Positions 22,451 through 31,499 of a DNA stretch of 64,000 bases are shown here, one piece after another. The position numbers and the translations under genes were made by a program. The stretch comes from JAAYCT01 sp964499575 (GTDB lineage: Bacteria > Bacillota > Clostridia > Saccharofermentanales > Saccharofermentanaceae): assembly GCA_964499575.1 (NCBI GenBank), contig CAZCLK010000002.1, positions 1 through 64,000 of the forward strand, read 5' to 3'. How positions within the stretch are numbered: the stretch's first letter is position 1; every line of letters starts with the position of its first letter. The notes below the pieces were generated by a model. The model made no database searches. It saw only the letters and a list, made by a program, of their open reading frames with translations, and was not told the DNA's origin.

Positions 22451-25253
22451 CGTCTCTCCTTGTCTGCTGAAGGCTCTTCTTCTTCGAACAGCCCATGAGC
22501 CCGCCCGGATTCCATATGTTGAGCATGATAAACGCCATGGTTGAAAGAAGAGAAATAATCCCTCCGACCGTAAATCCCGGCGGTGTATACTGCGCGACGA
22601 CACGGTGTGCTCCGGACTGAATCGGCACGCTCAGCCAGGCTCCGGCCGCGACCGACGTCGCGATCTCCTTGCTGTCGACGCGAACGCTCCAGCCCTTATC
22701 GTACGGCACCGAAAAGAACAACACGCCGTCCTGCTCCACTGCGATACTGCCGCGGATCCCCGACCCGTCCGTGCGTCCGACGCGGAGCGATTGCTTTTCG
22801 AGCGTCCGGAATGTCTGTTCATAGGCTTGCTGCGAAATTCCTTTAACAATCAGCGAAAACGGCTCGGAGCCGCCGGCCGGAAACAGCACCCCGGCCTCGA
22901 TTATCTTGATTTCTCCGGTCATCGCGCCGCAGTCAATGATCCGATCCCGTCGCGCGTTATAGGTCTTTACCTCTGCGCTCCCGTCGGTTTTGCTTATACG
23001 AACGGTGATCCGGACTTCCGAATCGGTATCGACCGACAGGAAAAGTCGCTCCCCGGCAGTCTGATCGATCGCCCGGACCAGCATGAACGCGCTCGCTGAC
23101 TGTGAGACAAAGGAAAACCGTCCGTCCCCGGTCGGGACAATGTTTCGCTCATCCTCCGTCGTATACGCCTTATCGACGTAGAGCGGTTCCAAACCCATCA
23201 AATTCAGCATCGCATCGGAATTATCGAAAGACGACGCAAGCGCCGCATCAAACGGCCGGAGCACCCCGGAATCGACACGGTACGCAACGGGTAAGGCGTA
23301 CGGATTCAGCGTAAAATCGACGCTCCCGAAGGCTCCGGTCGCATCGGCAGGATGCGTTACGGTCTTCCCGGCAAGACGCGAAGCCGGATCGGTGCCGGGC
23401 ATGGGCATCTCCGCCACGCCTTCGTTGTAGTCGCCGATCGGTCCTCCGGAATCCGGAGAAACCGTTTTGTCGATGAAATTCAGTCTTCCGCAGATCCCCA
23501 AGAGCATCCCGTTCACGTCACTCAAGACCGGCGCGTAAAGTTGTGACCGGTTTGTATCCCCGAACCCGTTTTGCTGTGCATATGAAACAAAGTCCGCAGA
23601 AAGCGCGGATACGGGTGCGTCCGGCAGCATGATGCCGCCAAGCGCTCCGTCATAGTCCGTGAACGTCGTGTCGGCACTGACCCGAAAAACGGGTCGGGAC
23701 GTGCCCGTCGCTGCTTCGATCCCCTCCCGCACCGACTCGGCATAACGGCCGTGAAGCGCGTAGGACGCGAGGCCTTGCGTCCGGATCTGCACGTCCATCG
23801 CATAGATTGCGGTGAAAGTCAATTCGGTGACCATGAGCAGCAGAAACAAAGAACGTGCGACGCGATGCCACAGAACAGGTCCGCTAAGTGCGCGGACGCA
23901 CATCGCGAAAAGCACAATCAAAACGGCCGTCCCGTATATCGCCTGCCACGCCCGCTGTTGTTCGCCCGAGTGGTCGTCGATCACAAGAAAAGCCATGACC
24001 CCAAGCACCGCAATAAAAATGGTTCTCCGTGAGAATGCCCCGGCGTGACGAAGGGCGCGCGAGGCCATATAAAGGAGCAGAAAACTCAAGAGGAAGGCCT
24101 GCATGAAATGATGCCGCTCTGTCATTTGAAAGCCGTTCAGCGCGTAATCAATGAGGCTCCCGCCCATAGCGACGTAGAGAAAGCCGACGAGCGCCAGACT
24201 ATACACGCGCTCGCGAAACGCGATCCGATCACAAAACGCGAAAAGCGGAACCAGAAACATAACGGCTACTCCGCAATATATATTGGGTATCCGCCGCGAA
24301 AGCTCGGGGACGGTTCTAAACAGGAGCCGGTCGCCGAGATCGAAGAAGGTGAAATACATTTTCAAATCATCGGGAAACGCAAACGGACCCGCCTCGGCGT
24401 AAAAAGCGCTCCATGCCGGAAGGAGCAGGACCGCGGCGCCGGCGACGGCAAGAATGGAAAAAAGAGCAAAGCGAACGCCCAGAGGAATCCGGGAAGTCTT
24501 TTCGGCGTGTCTTCCGCCGGCCTCCATATAAAGCAGAGGAATCATCAGGATCAGAAAGAGTCCGATAAAAATGCCCGCCCGCCACGATGACCAGATCAAG
24601 AGAAAAAGCGTCACCGTATAAAGAACCGGCCTTCGACCGCGGATCACGCGCCATGCCCCGAGAAGAACAAACGGCATGAGCATGACGGCATCCGCGATGT
24701 ATCCTTCCCGGGCATAAGCAAGCATGAAACCGCCGAGCGCGTATGCCGAAGACAGAGCCGGCAGGAAAGCGTTCCGGAGTTGATCCTTTTCGCGAAGAAG
24801 AAGAGAAAATCCGAGGCCGGATAAACCGGCACGCAGTAATATCTGCAATGTAATCAAGTCCGGCATCGCGGATTCGGGAAAAAAGACGACCGGAAGATTC
24901 AACGGACTCGAAAGAAACATCCCGATATACGCATAGAAATTGACTCCATAGCCGATGTTCCACGAGAAAAAAAGGCTGTCGGCGGAAAGGAGCTTTCTTC
25001 TGAATTCGGCAAGAAGCGGCAGGATGGTCCCGAACTGCTCCGCGCTCACCGGGGAATAGTCTCCGAACGGATGGATCTTCCTGGTATAAAGGATAACGGT
25101 CAGCACAGCGACGGGGATAAGAAAAGCGGCCGACAGGAGCGCATTTTTCCTGATCGCGGCACTCATCGCGCGCAGCGAACCGGGCAACGGAACAAGCGTC
25201 CGGACTTCCCGAATCTCCGCGGGTTCGGACTCGGACGGATACGATCTGCTCAT
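22443..25253 (-). CDS. YfhO family membrane protein, diverged copy
   Basis: A 936-residue protein: about twelve to fourteen membrane segments in the first ~480 residues, an extracellular domain, and a last membrane helix near 905-925. YfhO proteins are GT-C-like glycosyltransferases thought to move sugar from a lipid carrier to wall polymers. The usual first-loop motif D-x-x-x-Q-Y-A-P-F, present in both other copies here, is replaced: Glu72 stands at the Asp position and the Q-Y pair is T-I. The downstream W-N-I-G-Y-G-V-N-F motif is kept. It overlaps the next paralogue by 4 bases, so the two are made together and may form a pair. Confidence 0.85.
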   Translation of the reverse strand: MSRSYPSESEPAEIREVRTLVPLPGSLRAMSAAIRKNALLSAAFLIPVAVLTVILYTRKIHPFGDYSPVSAEQFGTILPLLAEFRRKLLSADSLFFSWNIGYGVNFYAYIGMFLSSPLNLPVVFFPESAMPDLITLQILLRAGLSGLGFSLLLREKDQLRNAFLPALSSAYALGGFMLAYAREGYIADAVMLMPFVLLGAWRVIRGRRPVLYTVTLFLLIWSSWRAGIFIGLFLILMIPLLYMEAGGRHAEKTSRIPLGVRFALFSILAVAGAAVLLLPAWSAFYAEAGPFAFPDDLKMYFTFFDLGDRLLFRTVPELSRRIPNIYCGVAVMFLVPLFAFCDRIAFRERVYSLALVGFLYVAMGGSLIDYALNGFQMTERHHFMQAFLLSFLLLYMASRALRHAGAFSRRTIFIAVLGVMAFLVIDDHSGEQQRAWQAIYGTAVLIVLFAMCVRALSGPVLWHRVARSLFLLLMVTELTFTAIYAMDVQIRTQGLASYALHGRYAESVREGIEAATGTSRPVFRVSADTTFTDYDGALGGIMLPDAPVSALSADFVSYAQQNGFGDTNRSQLYAPVLSDVNGMLLGICGRLNFIDKTVSPDSGGPIGDYNEGVAEMPMPGTDPASRLAGKTVTHPADATGAFGSVDFTLNPYALPVAYRVDSGVLRPFDAALASSFDNSDAMLNLMGLEPLYVDKAYTTEDERNIVPTGDGRFSFVSQSASAFMLVRAIDQTAGERLFLSVDTDSEVRITVRISKTDGSAEVKTYNARRDRIIDCGAMTGEIKIIEAGVLFPAGGSEPFSLIVKGISQQAYEQTFRTLEKQSLRVGRTDGSGIRGSIAVEQDGVLFFSVPYDKGWSVRVDSKEIATSVAAGAWLSVPIQSGAHRVVAQYTPPGFTVGGIISLLSTMAFIMLNIWNPGGLMGCSKKKSLQQTRRDDE

Positions 25254-28054
25254 TCCGGCGGCTCCGAATTCTCCGGCATATTCGGTGCGTCCTCTTGCGG
25301 AGCCGGTCCAGGCACCGGGGATTCTGTTTCGCCCTCGAAAAGGCCGATGTTTGAGCCTGTTTCGGCAATCACGGGGTTGAAACCGGATTCATCTCCGCCG
25401 AACAATCGAGCGCCCCGCTCTGCCCTTCTACGACGCATCCGCCGCTCGACGAAGACCGTGCCCGCCAGAAGGACCAGCGCGCCCAAAGAACAGGCGGCGC
25501 CGATCCGAAAACCGTCGGGCTCATATTTCATGGTGATCTCATGTCTGCCCTCTGCCAACGTTATACCGCACATCGCTCCGGCGATATTCCGGATCTCGGC
25601 GGGCTCCCCGTCGACCCAGGCTTTCCACCCCTCGTCATAGGTCATGGTCAATAAAAGCACCCCTTCTTCATCCGCGTCGATCGTCCCTTCAAATCGCGTG
25701 GTCGCAAAGGAAGTGACGGTCATTTGGGAATCGCCGAGCTCCGCGATCATCTCCTCGAACGCAGTCCGGTCCACGCTGTAGCAGTATACGGTGACGTTTC
25801 CGTTCTTTTCGTCGTTCCATGTCAGTTTGGCATTACGCATCGCCCCGGTTGCCCGGCCCAGGTCGATAATCTGGCTGCTTCGGTTCTGGGAGCGCAGAAG
25901 TGATGTTTCCGGGGCTTCGCCGCTTTCGAAGGCCACCTCCGCGCTGACGTTCTTGCCCGAATTCTCGAAAACGTATACCTGTCGCCCGTCCCGCTCGCAG
26001 GATACGGCGAATTCGATCGAAGCGCGATCCTTATCCTTATCCACCGTAAAGGCATACCCCGACATCTTGTTTCCGGATAAAAACTCGGCGTTCTCAAGGG
26101 TTCCCGGAACGATTTCCTCCGCCACATATACCGGTCCGGCTCCGATCGCCGTCAAAAAATCATTCGTCGCGGAAAAAACATCGGTCTTCTGGGGAACCTG
26201 AAAGTCCAAAACGTCGGATGACACCATATAGCCCAGTGAAAGCGCCGTCGGGTTCTGCATGATCCTGAGACCGTATTCGTTTTGTTCAGGCGTATCAAAC
26301 GTGGACGGGATGGCCGATTGGGTTTCCAGATCCACCAGATACCGGATACCGAACAGCGAAGCCGTTACCTCCGTCAGCCCGAAATTACGGGTCGAATTGA
26401 TCCCGTTGTTGTGAAAACCCAACGATTTCATAAACTTGACCTGAGACTCCCGCGCCGTCGAAGAAAAAATCGACATGCCCTTCATGTCATACAGCGCCGG
26501 TTGATTGCAGATGTATGCCGGATAGATCTCCGCCCGCATAAACGGACCGGTATCCGATCCTTTTGACTTCTCATCCAGGAACGACCGGACCTCCGCGGAC
26601 TTCTTACCATAGAAGTCCCAGCCCGTAAATCCCTCGTGCATCGACACCAATCCGACTGTCATCTGAGACGCGACGATCAGTTCGGCCACAATGACACCGA
26701 ACAGAACATACCGATGGACCTTTCTGCCCCGCTCCGAGAGGATAATCGCCCGGAGCACCACGGTGTAAATCAGAAGAAAAATGCCCGTGAGCGCAATCGC
26801 GCGAAACCCCTCCGACCCCTCGCCGATCTTTTCGTAGAGTACAAGATAGGAAAAGATCAGAAGCGAGGATATCGTCAGATCCGAAGTCGTAAACGATTTC
26901 AGATTGCGTAGGACACGATAGCCGACGATGACCAGCAAAAAGGACATCAGGAACGCCTGGCGGTGCGGGATCTGGTTGGGAAAATGGAAGCCGTGCCAGA
27001 TGAAGTCCAGGTATCTGCTGGCGAAGCTGAAATACATCACCAGGAGCAAGGCGCCGTAGGATATCTTCTCCTTCAGCCGGATGCGCGAGCACATGAAAAA
27101 CAAGGGAATCATCAGAAGAATCAGGACACCGCTGTAAACGTTGGCCATGCCTTCCCGGATATTCGGATTCGCGCTCAGAAACAACCGGCTGAAAAAATCG
27201 AACATATCGTGCGTCAGGTAGTTATCTTTGGGAAATGTATCGCCGGTTGCCGATGCGTGCCCCAACGCGACATACGTCGGGTACAGGAGGATGCCTGCCA
27301 GACCGCCTCCGAGAAGCGAGTACAGCGAAAATTGACCGGCGGACTTGAAAAAATTGAGCGGCGTCTTTTTTTCGACGGCGGTCACATAGCATACCGGCGC
27401 ATACAAGACCAGAAATATACACACGAAATATCCGGTGAAAAAATTCGAAAGGAGGCACAGAAACAGGCTGATTGTGTAGAGGATCGGTTTATTGTCCCGG
27501 AACATCCGGCGCATGCCGAACACAATCAACGGGAGCATAACGACCGCATCCATCCACATGATGTTCCAGAAGTATGAGAGAACCCAGCCGCAGAGCGCAT
27601 AGAAGGATGCGACTCCGGACAGAAACAAGTCCTTTCTACCTTTGTCGATATCCCGAAGCAGAAAGGACATGAACAGTCCGGAAAGCCCCGCGCGAATACA
27701 GACAATGAATGCGATGCCGTCCGCGATATACTTGGTCGGGAACAGAAGGAGGAGCACGTTGAGCGGACTTGCCGCGTAGTTGGCCATCGTCGCCAGAAAA
27801 TTCGAGCCCAGCCCGATGTTCCACGAGTAAAGAAGGCTCTCGCCCGAGAGAATCTTGTTCCGGAGTTCAACCGCAAACGGGGCGTACTGATGATAAAGGT
27901 CGACCGTGAGGATCATCCTGTCGCCGAACGGATGCACCTGTTGGACGATAAAAGCAGTCATAACCGCCAGAAACGGAATCAAAAAAGACAACAGCGTGTA
28001 AAGTGAACGGCGGTTTTTGAAAGCCTGTATGCCGGCATGAAGATAATGCTTCAT
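25250..28054 (-). CDS. YfhO family membrane protein
   Basis: A 934-residue protein with the same plan: multiple membrane segments (about 21-450), an extracellular domain, a last helix near 875-895 and a charged Pro/Glu-rich tail. The GT-C-like first loop is intact (H-P-F-G-D ... D52-L-Y-H-Q-Y-A-P-F-A), with W-N-I-G-L-G-S-N-F after it. This is probably the catalytic partner of the diverged copy. It is the first of the three-gene leftward operon yfhO-yfhO-exonuclease; a possible TGG-TAAAAT promoter element lies at 28119-28124. Confidence 0.88.
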   Translation of the reverse strand: MKHYLHAGIQAFKNRRSLYTLLSFLIPFLAVMTAFIVQQVHPFGDRMILTVDLYHQYAPFAVELRNKILSGESLLYSWNIGLGSNFLATMANYAASPLNVLLLLFPTKYIADGIAFIVCIRAGLSGLFMSFLLRDIDKGRKDLFLSGVASFYALCGWVLSYFWNIMWMDAVVMLPLIVFGMRRMFRDNKPILYTISLFLCLLSNFFTGYFVCIFLVLYAPVCYVTAVEKKTPLNFFKSAGQFSLYSLLGGGLAGILLYPTYVALGHASATGDTFPKDNYLTHDMFDFFSRLFLSANPNIREGMANVYSGVLILLMIPLFFMCSRIRLKEKISYGALLLVMYFSFASRYLDFIWHGFHFPNQIPHRQAFLMSFLLVIVGYRVLRNLKSFTTSDLTISSLLIFSYLVLYEKIGEGSEGFRAIALTGIFLLIYTVVLRAIILSERGRKVHRYVLFGVIVAELIVASQMTVGLVSMHEGFTGWDFYGKKSAEVRSFLDEKSKGSDTGPFMRAEIYPAYICNQPALYDMKGMSIFSSTARESQVKFMKSLGFHNNGINSTRNFGLTEVTASLFGIRYLVDLETQSAIPSTFDTPEQNEYGLRIMQNPTALSLGYMVSSDVLDFQVPQKTDVFSATNDFLTAIGAGPVYVAEEIVPGTLENAEFLSGNKMSGYAFTVDKDKDRASIEFAVSCERDGRQVYVFENSGKNVSAEVAFESGEAPETSLLRSQNRSSQIIDLGRATGAMRNAKLTWNDEKNGNVTVYCYSVDRTAFEEMIAELGDSQMTVTSFATTRFEGTIDADEEGVLLLTMTYDEGWKAWVDGEPAEIRNIAGAMCGITLAEGRHEITMKYEPDGFRIGAACSLGALVLLAGTVFVERRMRRRRAERGARLFGGDESGFNPVIAETGSNIGLFEGETESPVPGPAPQEDAPNMPENSEPPE

Positions 28055-28222
28055 CGTGGACTCTCCGAAATAGCAGAATCGTCGGGCGGCGTTTTTACGA
28101 AAACAACACCCGATTGCTATTTTACCACACCGGACGCGGTGCGTGTCGGCGTTTTAAACCGCGTTCTTTTGTGCTAGAGTAATATTTACTGTTGTATTAC
28201 CCCGAAAAACGGAGGAAATGCC

Positions 28223-29143
28223 GTGCCCCGCAAACTTCGGATCAAAGTCATTACGAATCCCCTGTCCGGACGACAGACCAATCTTCAGCTCGTTCATGAG
28301 ATCCTGGGGCATCTTTCCGACGCGCAGGTTCTTGTGCGCGCGGATATTTTCTATATCGGCGAAGGACATCATGCATTCGATATCGCCCGGGATACGCCGC
28401 CGGACACGTACGATCTCATCTTATCCGTCGGCGGCGACGGGACCGCGCACGGTGTGGTCAACGGAATGATGAGCGGAAGTATCCGCACACCGCTTTCCAT
28501 TTACGGCGGAGGTACCGTCAACGATTACGCGACGGCGATGGGCTTGCCCGGCGATCCGCTGTCCTTTTCGAAAATGTTGATCGACGGCTTTACGACGGAC
28601 ATTGATATCGGACAAGCCGGAGACCGTTATTTCCTCAACGTCCTGGCGGGCGGTCTGATGACCGATATCGCATACAAGGTCCCTCCGGATTCCAAGGCCG
28701 CGCTCGGGAAACTGGCGTATTGGATCGAAGGCGCGTTGGAGTTGCCGGCCCAAATCCGCGAGGGTGTCCCGATCCACGTATCGTGCAACAATGTTTGCTT
28801 CGACAGCGAAGCGCTTCTTTTCATCGTCTCCAACAGCACGAATGTCGGCGGTTTCAGAAATCTGTTTCCGCTGGCCAAGCCGAACGACGGCCTGCTGGAT
28901 GTTTTCATCATTTCCCGGCTGAAGAACGCCGATGTCCTCCCTTTGATCGGGAAAGCGCTGACCGGAGACCTTCTGCGCCACGAAAACGTCCTTTATTACC
29001 AGACACCCTCTCTTCATATCTCAACCGAAAAAGACCGTCATGTGCGACTGGATCTGGACGGAGAGGAAGGCCCCGAGCTCCCGGTATCGATCTCCTGCAT
29101 CCCCGGCGCCGTGTCGCTCATTGTGCCTTTTCCCGAAAAGTAG
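28223..29143 (+). CDS. Diacylglycerol/lipid kinase family protein
   Basis: A 306-residue cytosolic kinase of the DagK/YegS/BmrU fold, phosphorylating diacylglycerol or a related lipid. The nucleotide motif GGDGT is at residues 70-74, followed by the G-G-G-T-V-N-D-Y-A box at about 96. The length is normal. The start is GTG at 28223, with GGAGG 7 bases before it; an ATG at 28218 is in another frame. It is followed after 36 bases by the PPIase-like gene. Confidence 0.9.
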   Translation: MPRKLRIKVITNPLSGRQTNLQLVHEILGHLSDAQVLVRADIFYIGEGHHAFDIARDTPPDTYDLILSVGGDGTAHGVVNGMMSGSIRTPLSIYGGGTVNDYATAMGLPGDPLSFSKMLIDGFTTDIDIGQAGDRYFLNVLAGGLMTDIAYKVPPDSKAALGKLAYWIEGALELPAQIREGVPIHVSCNNVCFDSEALLFIVSNSTNVGGFRNLFPLAKPNDGLLDVFIISRLKNADVLPLIGKALTGDLLRHENVLYYQTPSLHISTEKDRHVRLDLDGEEGPELPVSISCIPGAVSLIVPFPEK

Positions 29144-29179
29144 TATCCTTATCTGTGTTTTGAGGAGGTTCGCCGATCG

Positions 29180-31267
29180 ATGAAGAAAAGGAAGCCCGAT
29201 CCGAAATACGAGCGACCCGAAACGAACGATGCGGTTCGTCCGGTCGGAAGGCCGGGTAATGTCGTACTTCCGGAGTTTTCGGAAAAGGTCGACGCGAGCC
29301 CCGATCAGCGCGAGCCCGACGGGGCCGGGGAGCCGATCGAAGCAGTGACGGCCGACGAGATCGGGGAACATGTCGAAGAAACGCCGGCCGACGAAGCCGG
29401 GGAACACATCGAAGAAACGCCGGCCGACGAAGCCGGGGAACATATCGAAGAAACGCCGGCCGACGAAGCCGGGGAACATATCGAAGCCGTGACGGCCGAC
29501 GAGGCCGGGGAGCCGATCGAAGAAGTGACGGCCGACGAGGCCGGGGATAACATACCCCGCCCTTTATCGGATCCGGACATGATTGAAGAAGACGGACGGA
29601 TTCCCGGTGAATTCGATGACGGCAGTTTGGCGGATGTCAACGACTCCTCTGATGAGGAAGGGATTACGGACATTTCCACGGAGGAGATGATCGGCGCGGA
29701 GGGTTCAGCGGTGTTGGCCCCCTCTCTTTCTTTTTCGGGCGACGAGCCGGTGCTTTTCCGGGATTCTGACGATTTGATTTTCCCTTCCGCGGAAGATGAT
29801 GACCCGGATTTACAGGGGTTATCGGCCGTGCGCATTTCCACCGACGCGACGATTTTCGAGCCGCGTGTCCGTAAGTTGTCCTGGCTGAAACCCCGCCACA
29901 TTATTCTGCCGCTGATCGCGATTGCCGTCGTTTTGCTTTTCGTGTTCGTTATCCTCGTTCGCGACAGGAACGAGCGAAGCGCAAGCCCGCTGATCATCCG
30001 CGGGATCGCCGTATCCAACGCCGAGTTCAGTTTCATGTACAATTATGTCCTTCTTGAAAACGGCGTGGATGTTCTTTCCGAGTCCTCGCGCAAGATGTTA
30101 AGCGATCCCGTGGAAAACGGCACCGGAACGTATCGTGATTTTTTTCTGGACATGACGGCCAGGGAGATGCAAACCATAAACATCCTGTTTGACGATGCCG
30201 TTACGCACGGATACACTGTGGAGCAATCCCACAGAGACCGCGCCCAACTCTATCTGGATTGGTTGAATCAACGGGCGGTCGGGATTTCGGTGGATCCGGA
30301 TACCCTGATCCAGGCGATTTTCGGCAAAAATGTCTCCGCCGAATTGATTCTGGATGTACTGTCACGGAAATATTTCACCGAGGACTACGCCTACGGGCCC
30401 AAGATGCGGGAACTTCGCGCCACCGAGGATCAGGCGGAGGAGGCGTATCTGACCAACCCGAACCAGTACGATCAGGTCTCCTATCGGTTATTGCGGATTG
30501 TTTTCGAGCAGAAGGACCCCAGCTTTATCGCGACGGCTCACTTGCACGCGCGGGAAATCGTCGAAAAGATCGGGCATGACCAGAGCAAATTTGAGACGGT
30601 AGCGGCGGAGTATTTTTCGGGAGAAGAAAAAGACCGGCTTCTCCAACCGGACTCAACGCTGATATCAAACACACGCTTTAATGAGCTGGACGATTTGGAA
30701 TGGCGGGTCTGGCTTTTCGATCCGGCGAGAAAGCCCGGAGATTGTACGGTTTTCGAGGACGGGGACGGATTCCCGATCCTACTGTGTTTCTCGGCGAGAG
30801 GCCGTCTGAGCGAGCCGCTCCGGAGCGTTCGCATTTTCTACCTCAACAAGGAGGATCCGGAGAATAATGTCCCGGGCATTCCGGAGATTGAAATCGCCGC
30901 GCAGTCCCGGATCATCATTGAATCCATCACCGATGAGGCGTCCATGCTTGCGCTGGAGACGATATATGCGGAACAGATTGCCGAGGGATCGATGTCGACA
31001 TCGCAAAGCGGGGATGTCTATCCGGGCAAACTGGATCCGGAGTTTGATAAATGGATCTTTGATGCCGCGCGCAAACCGGGCGACAAAACATCCGTCACCA
31101 CCGATGCCGGGATCGCGATTCTCTTTTATATTGAATCCTCCGAAGATCCCGAATGGTACGACCGTGTAAACAGTTTCATTCGAATCAACAACTACCAGGA
31201 GTTCCTGATGGCCAAACAGGAAGAATACCCCTATCAGTTTAACGACGAGGGGCTCAAGGACATATAG
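29180..31267 (+). CDS. Membrane-anchored PPIC-type peptidyl-prolyl isomerase-like protein
   Basis: A 695-residue protein in three parts. The cytoplasmic N-terminus (1-235) is very acidic and holds six 12-residue repeats (50-121) of the type GEHIEETPADEA. One membrane helix follows (about 238-257). The extracellular part has a SurA/PrsA-like helical region (about 265-400) and two segments resembling the C-terminal half of parvulin domains, each with F-D-x-A-R-K-P-G-D. It could help fold secreted proteins, as PrsA does, but the long intracellular acidic arm is unusual. GAGGAGG precedes the ATG. Confidence 0.7.
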   Translation: MKKRKPDPKYERPETNDAVRPVGRPGNVVLPEFSEKVDASPDQREPDGAGEPIEAVTADEIGEHVEETPADEAGEHIEETPADEAGEHIEETPADEAGEHIEAVTADEAGEPIEEVTADEAGDNIPRPLSDPDMIEEDGRIPGEFDDGSLADVNDSSDEEGITDISTEEMIGAEGSAVLAPSLSFSGDEPVLFRDSDDLIFPSAEDDDPDLQGLSAVRISTDATIFEPRVRKLSWLKPRHIILPLIAIAVVLLFVFVILVRDRNERSASPLIIRGIAVSNAEFSFMYNYVLLENGVDVLSESSRKMLSDPVENGTGTYRDFFLDMTAREMQTINILFDDAVTHGYTVEQSHRDRAQLYLDWLNQRAVGISVDPDTLIQAIFGKNVSAELILDVLSRKYFTEDYAYGPKMRELRATEDQAEEAYLTNPNQYDQVSYRLLRIVFEQKDPSFIATAHLHAREIVEKIGHDQSKFETVAAEYFSGEEKDRLLQPDSTLISNTRFNELDDLEWRVWLFDPARKPGDCTVFEDGDGFPILLCFSARGRLSEPLRSVRIFYLNKEDPENNVPGIPEIEIAAQSRIIIESITDEASMLALETIYAEQIAEGSMSTSQSGDVYPGKLDPEFDKWIFDAARKPGDKTSVTTDAGIAILFYIESSEDPEWYDRVNSFIRINNYQEFLMAKQEEYPYQFNDEGLKDI
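29327..29542 (+). repeat. 36-bp tandem repeat coding for acidic 12-residue units
   Basis: Six in-frame units of 36 bases; the central three are nearly identical at DNA level. Protein units: GEPIEAVTADEI, GEHVEETPADEA, two of GEHIEETPADEA, GEHIEAVTADEA, GEPIEEVTADEA. Confidence 0.92.
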
Positions 31268-31385
31268 AAATATAATCGATGTCGCTATGCCAAGAACCGG
31301 GAGCCTGATACCGGCCGCAAGGGAATATCAACATAAGATCCGGTGCCGATCGCTATGTTTAACGCTCGAAAACGCTTGAAAACGC

Positions 31386-31499
31386 TTACAAATCGTTCAG
31401 TAAGGCGAACACCAATGTTGCCAATACCGTCGAGACCATGAGAAAAGCAAGCACCAGAGCAAGAACTTTGAGCATTCCGGACCTGTTTGTCGGACTCAT
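31386..31499 (-). CDS. 37-residue single-span membrane peptide overlapping htrA
   Basis: ATG at 31499 overlaps the htrA stop (ATGA), and GGGGGAGGG in the last htrA codons lies 9-10 bases upstream, an excellent ribosome site. The peptide, MSPTNRSGMLKV then a hydrophobic stretch of about 23 residues, ends in N-D-L; TAA at 31386-31388. Residues 9-33 form one membrane helix. It is too short for ordinary gene finding. Translational coupling suggests that it acts with HtrA in the membrane, for instance as an adaptor or regulator, but this is inference. No family is recognised. Confidence 0.72.
   Translation of the reverse strand: MSPTNRSGMLKVLALVLAFLMVSTVLATLVFALLNDL

Noticed and set aside
31361..31390. 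Three 10-bp repeats AACGCTCGAA/AACGCTTGAA/AACGCTTACA
   Set aside because: Short and partly inside the end of the 37-residue peptide gene; likely chance or slippage.
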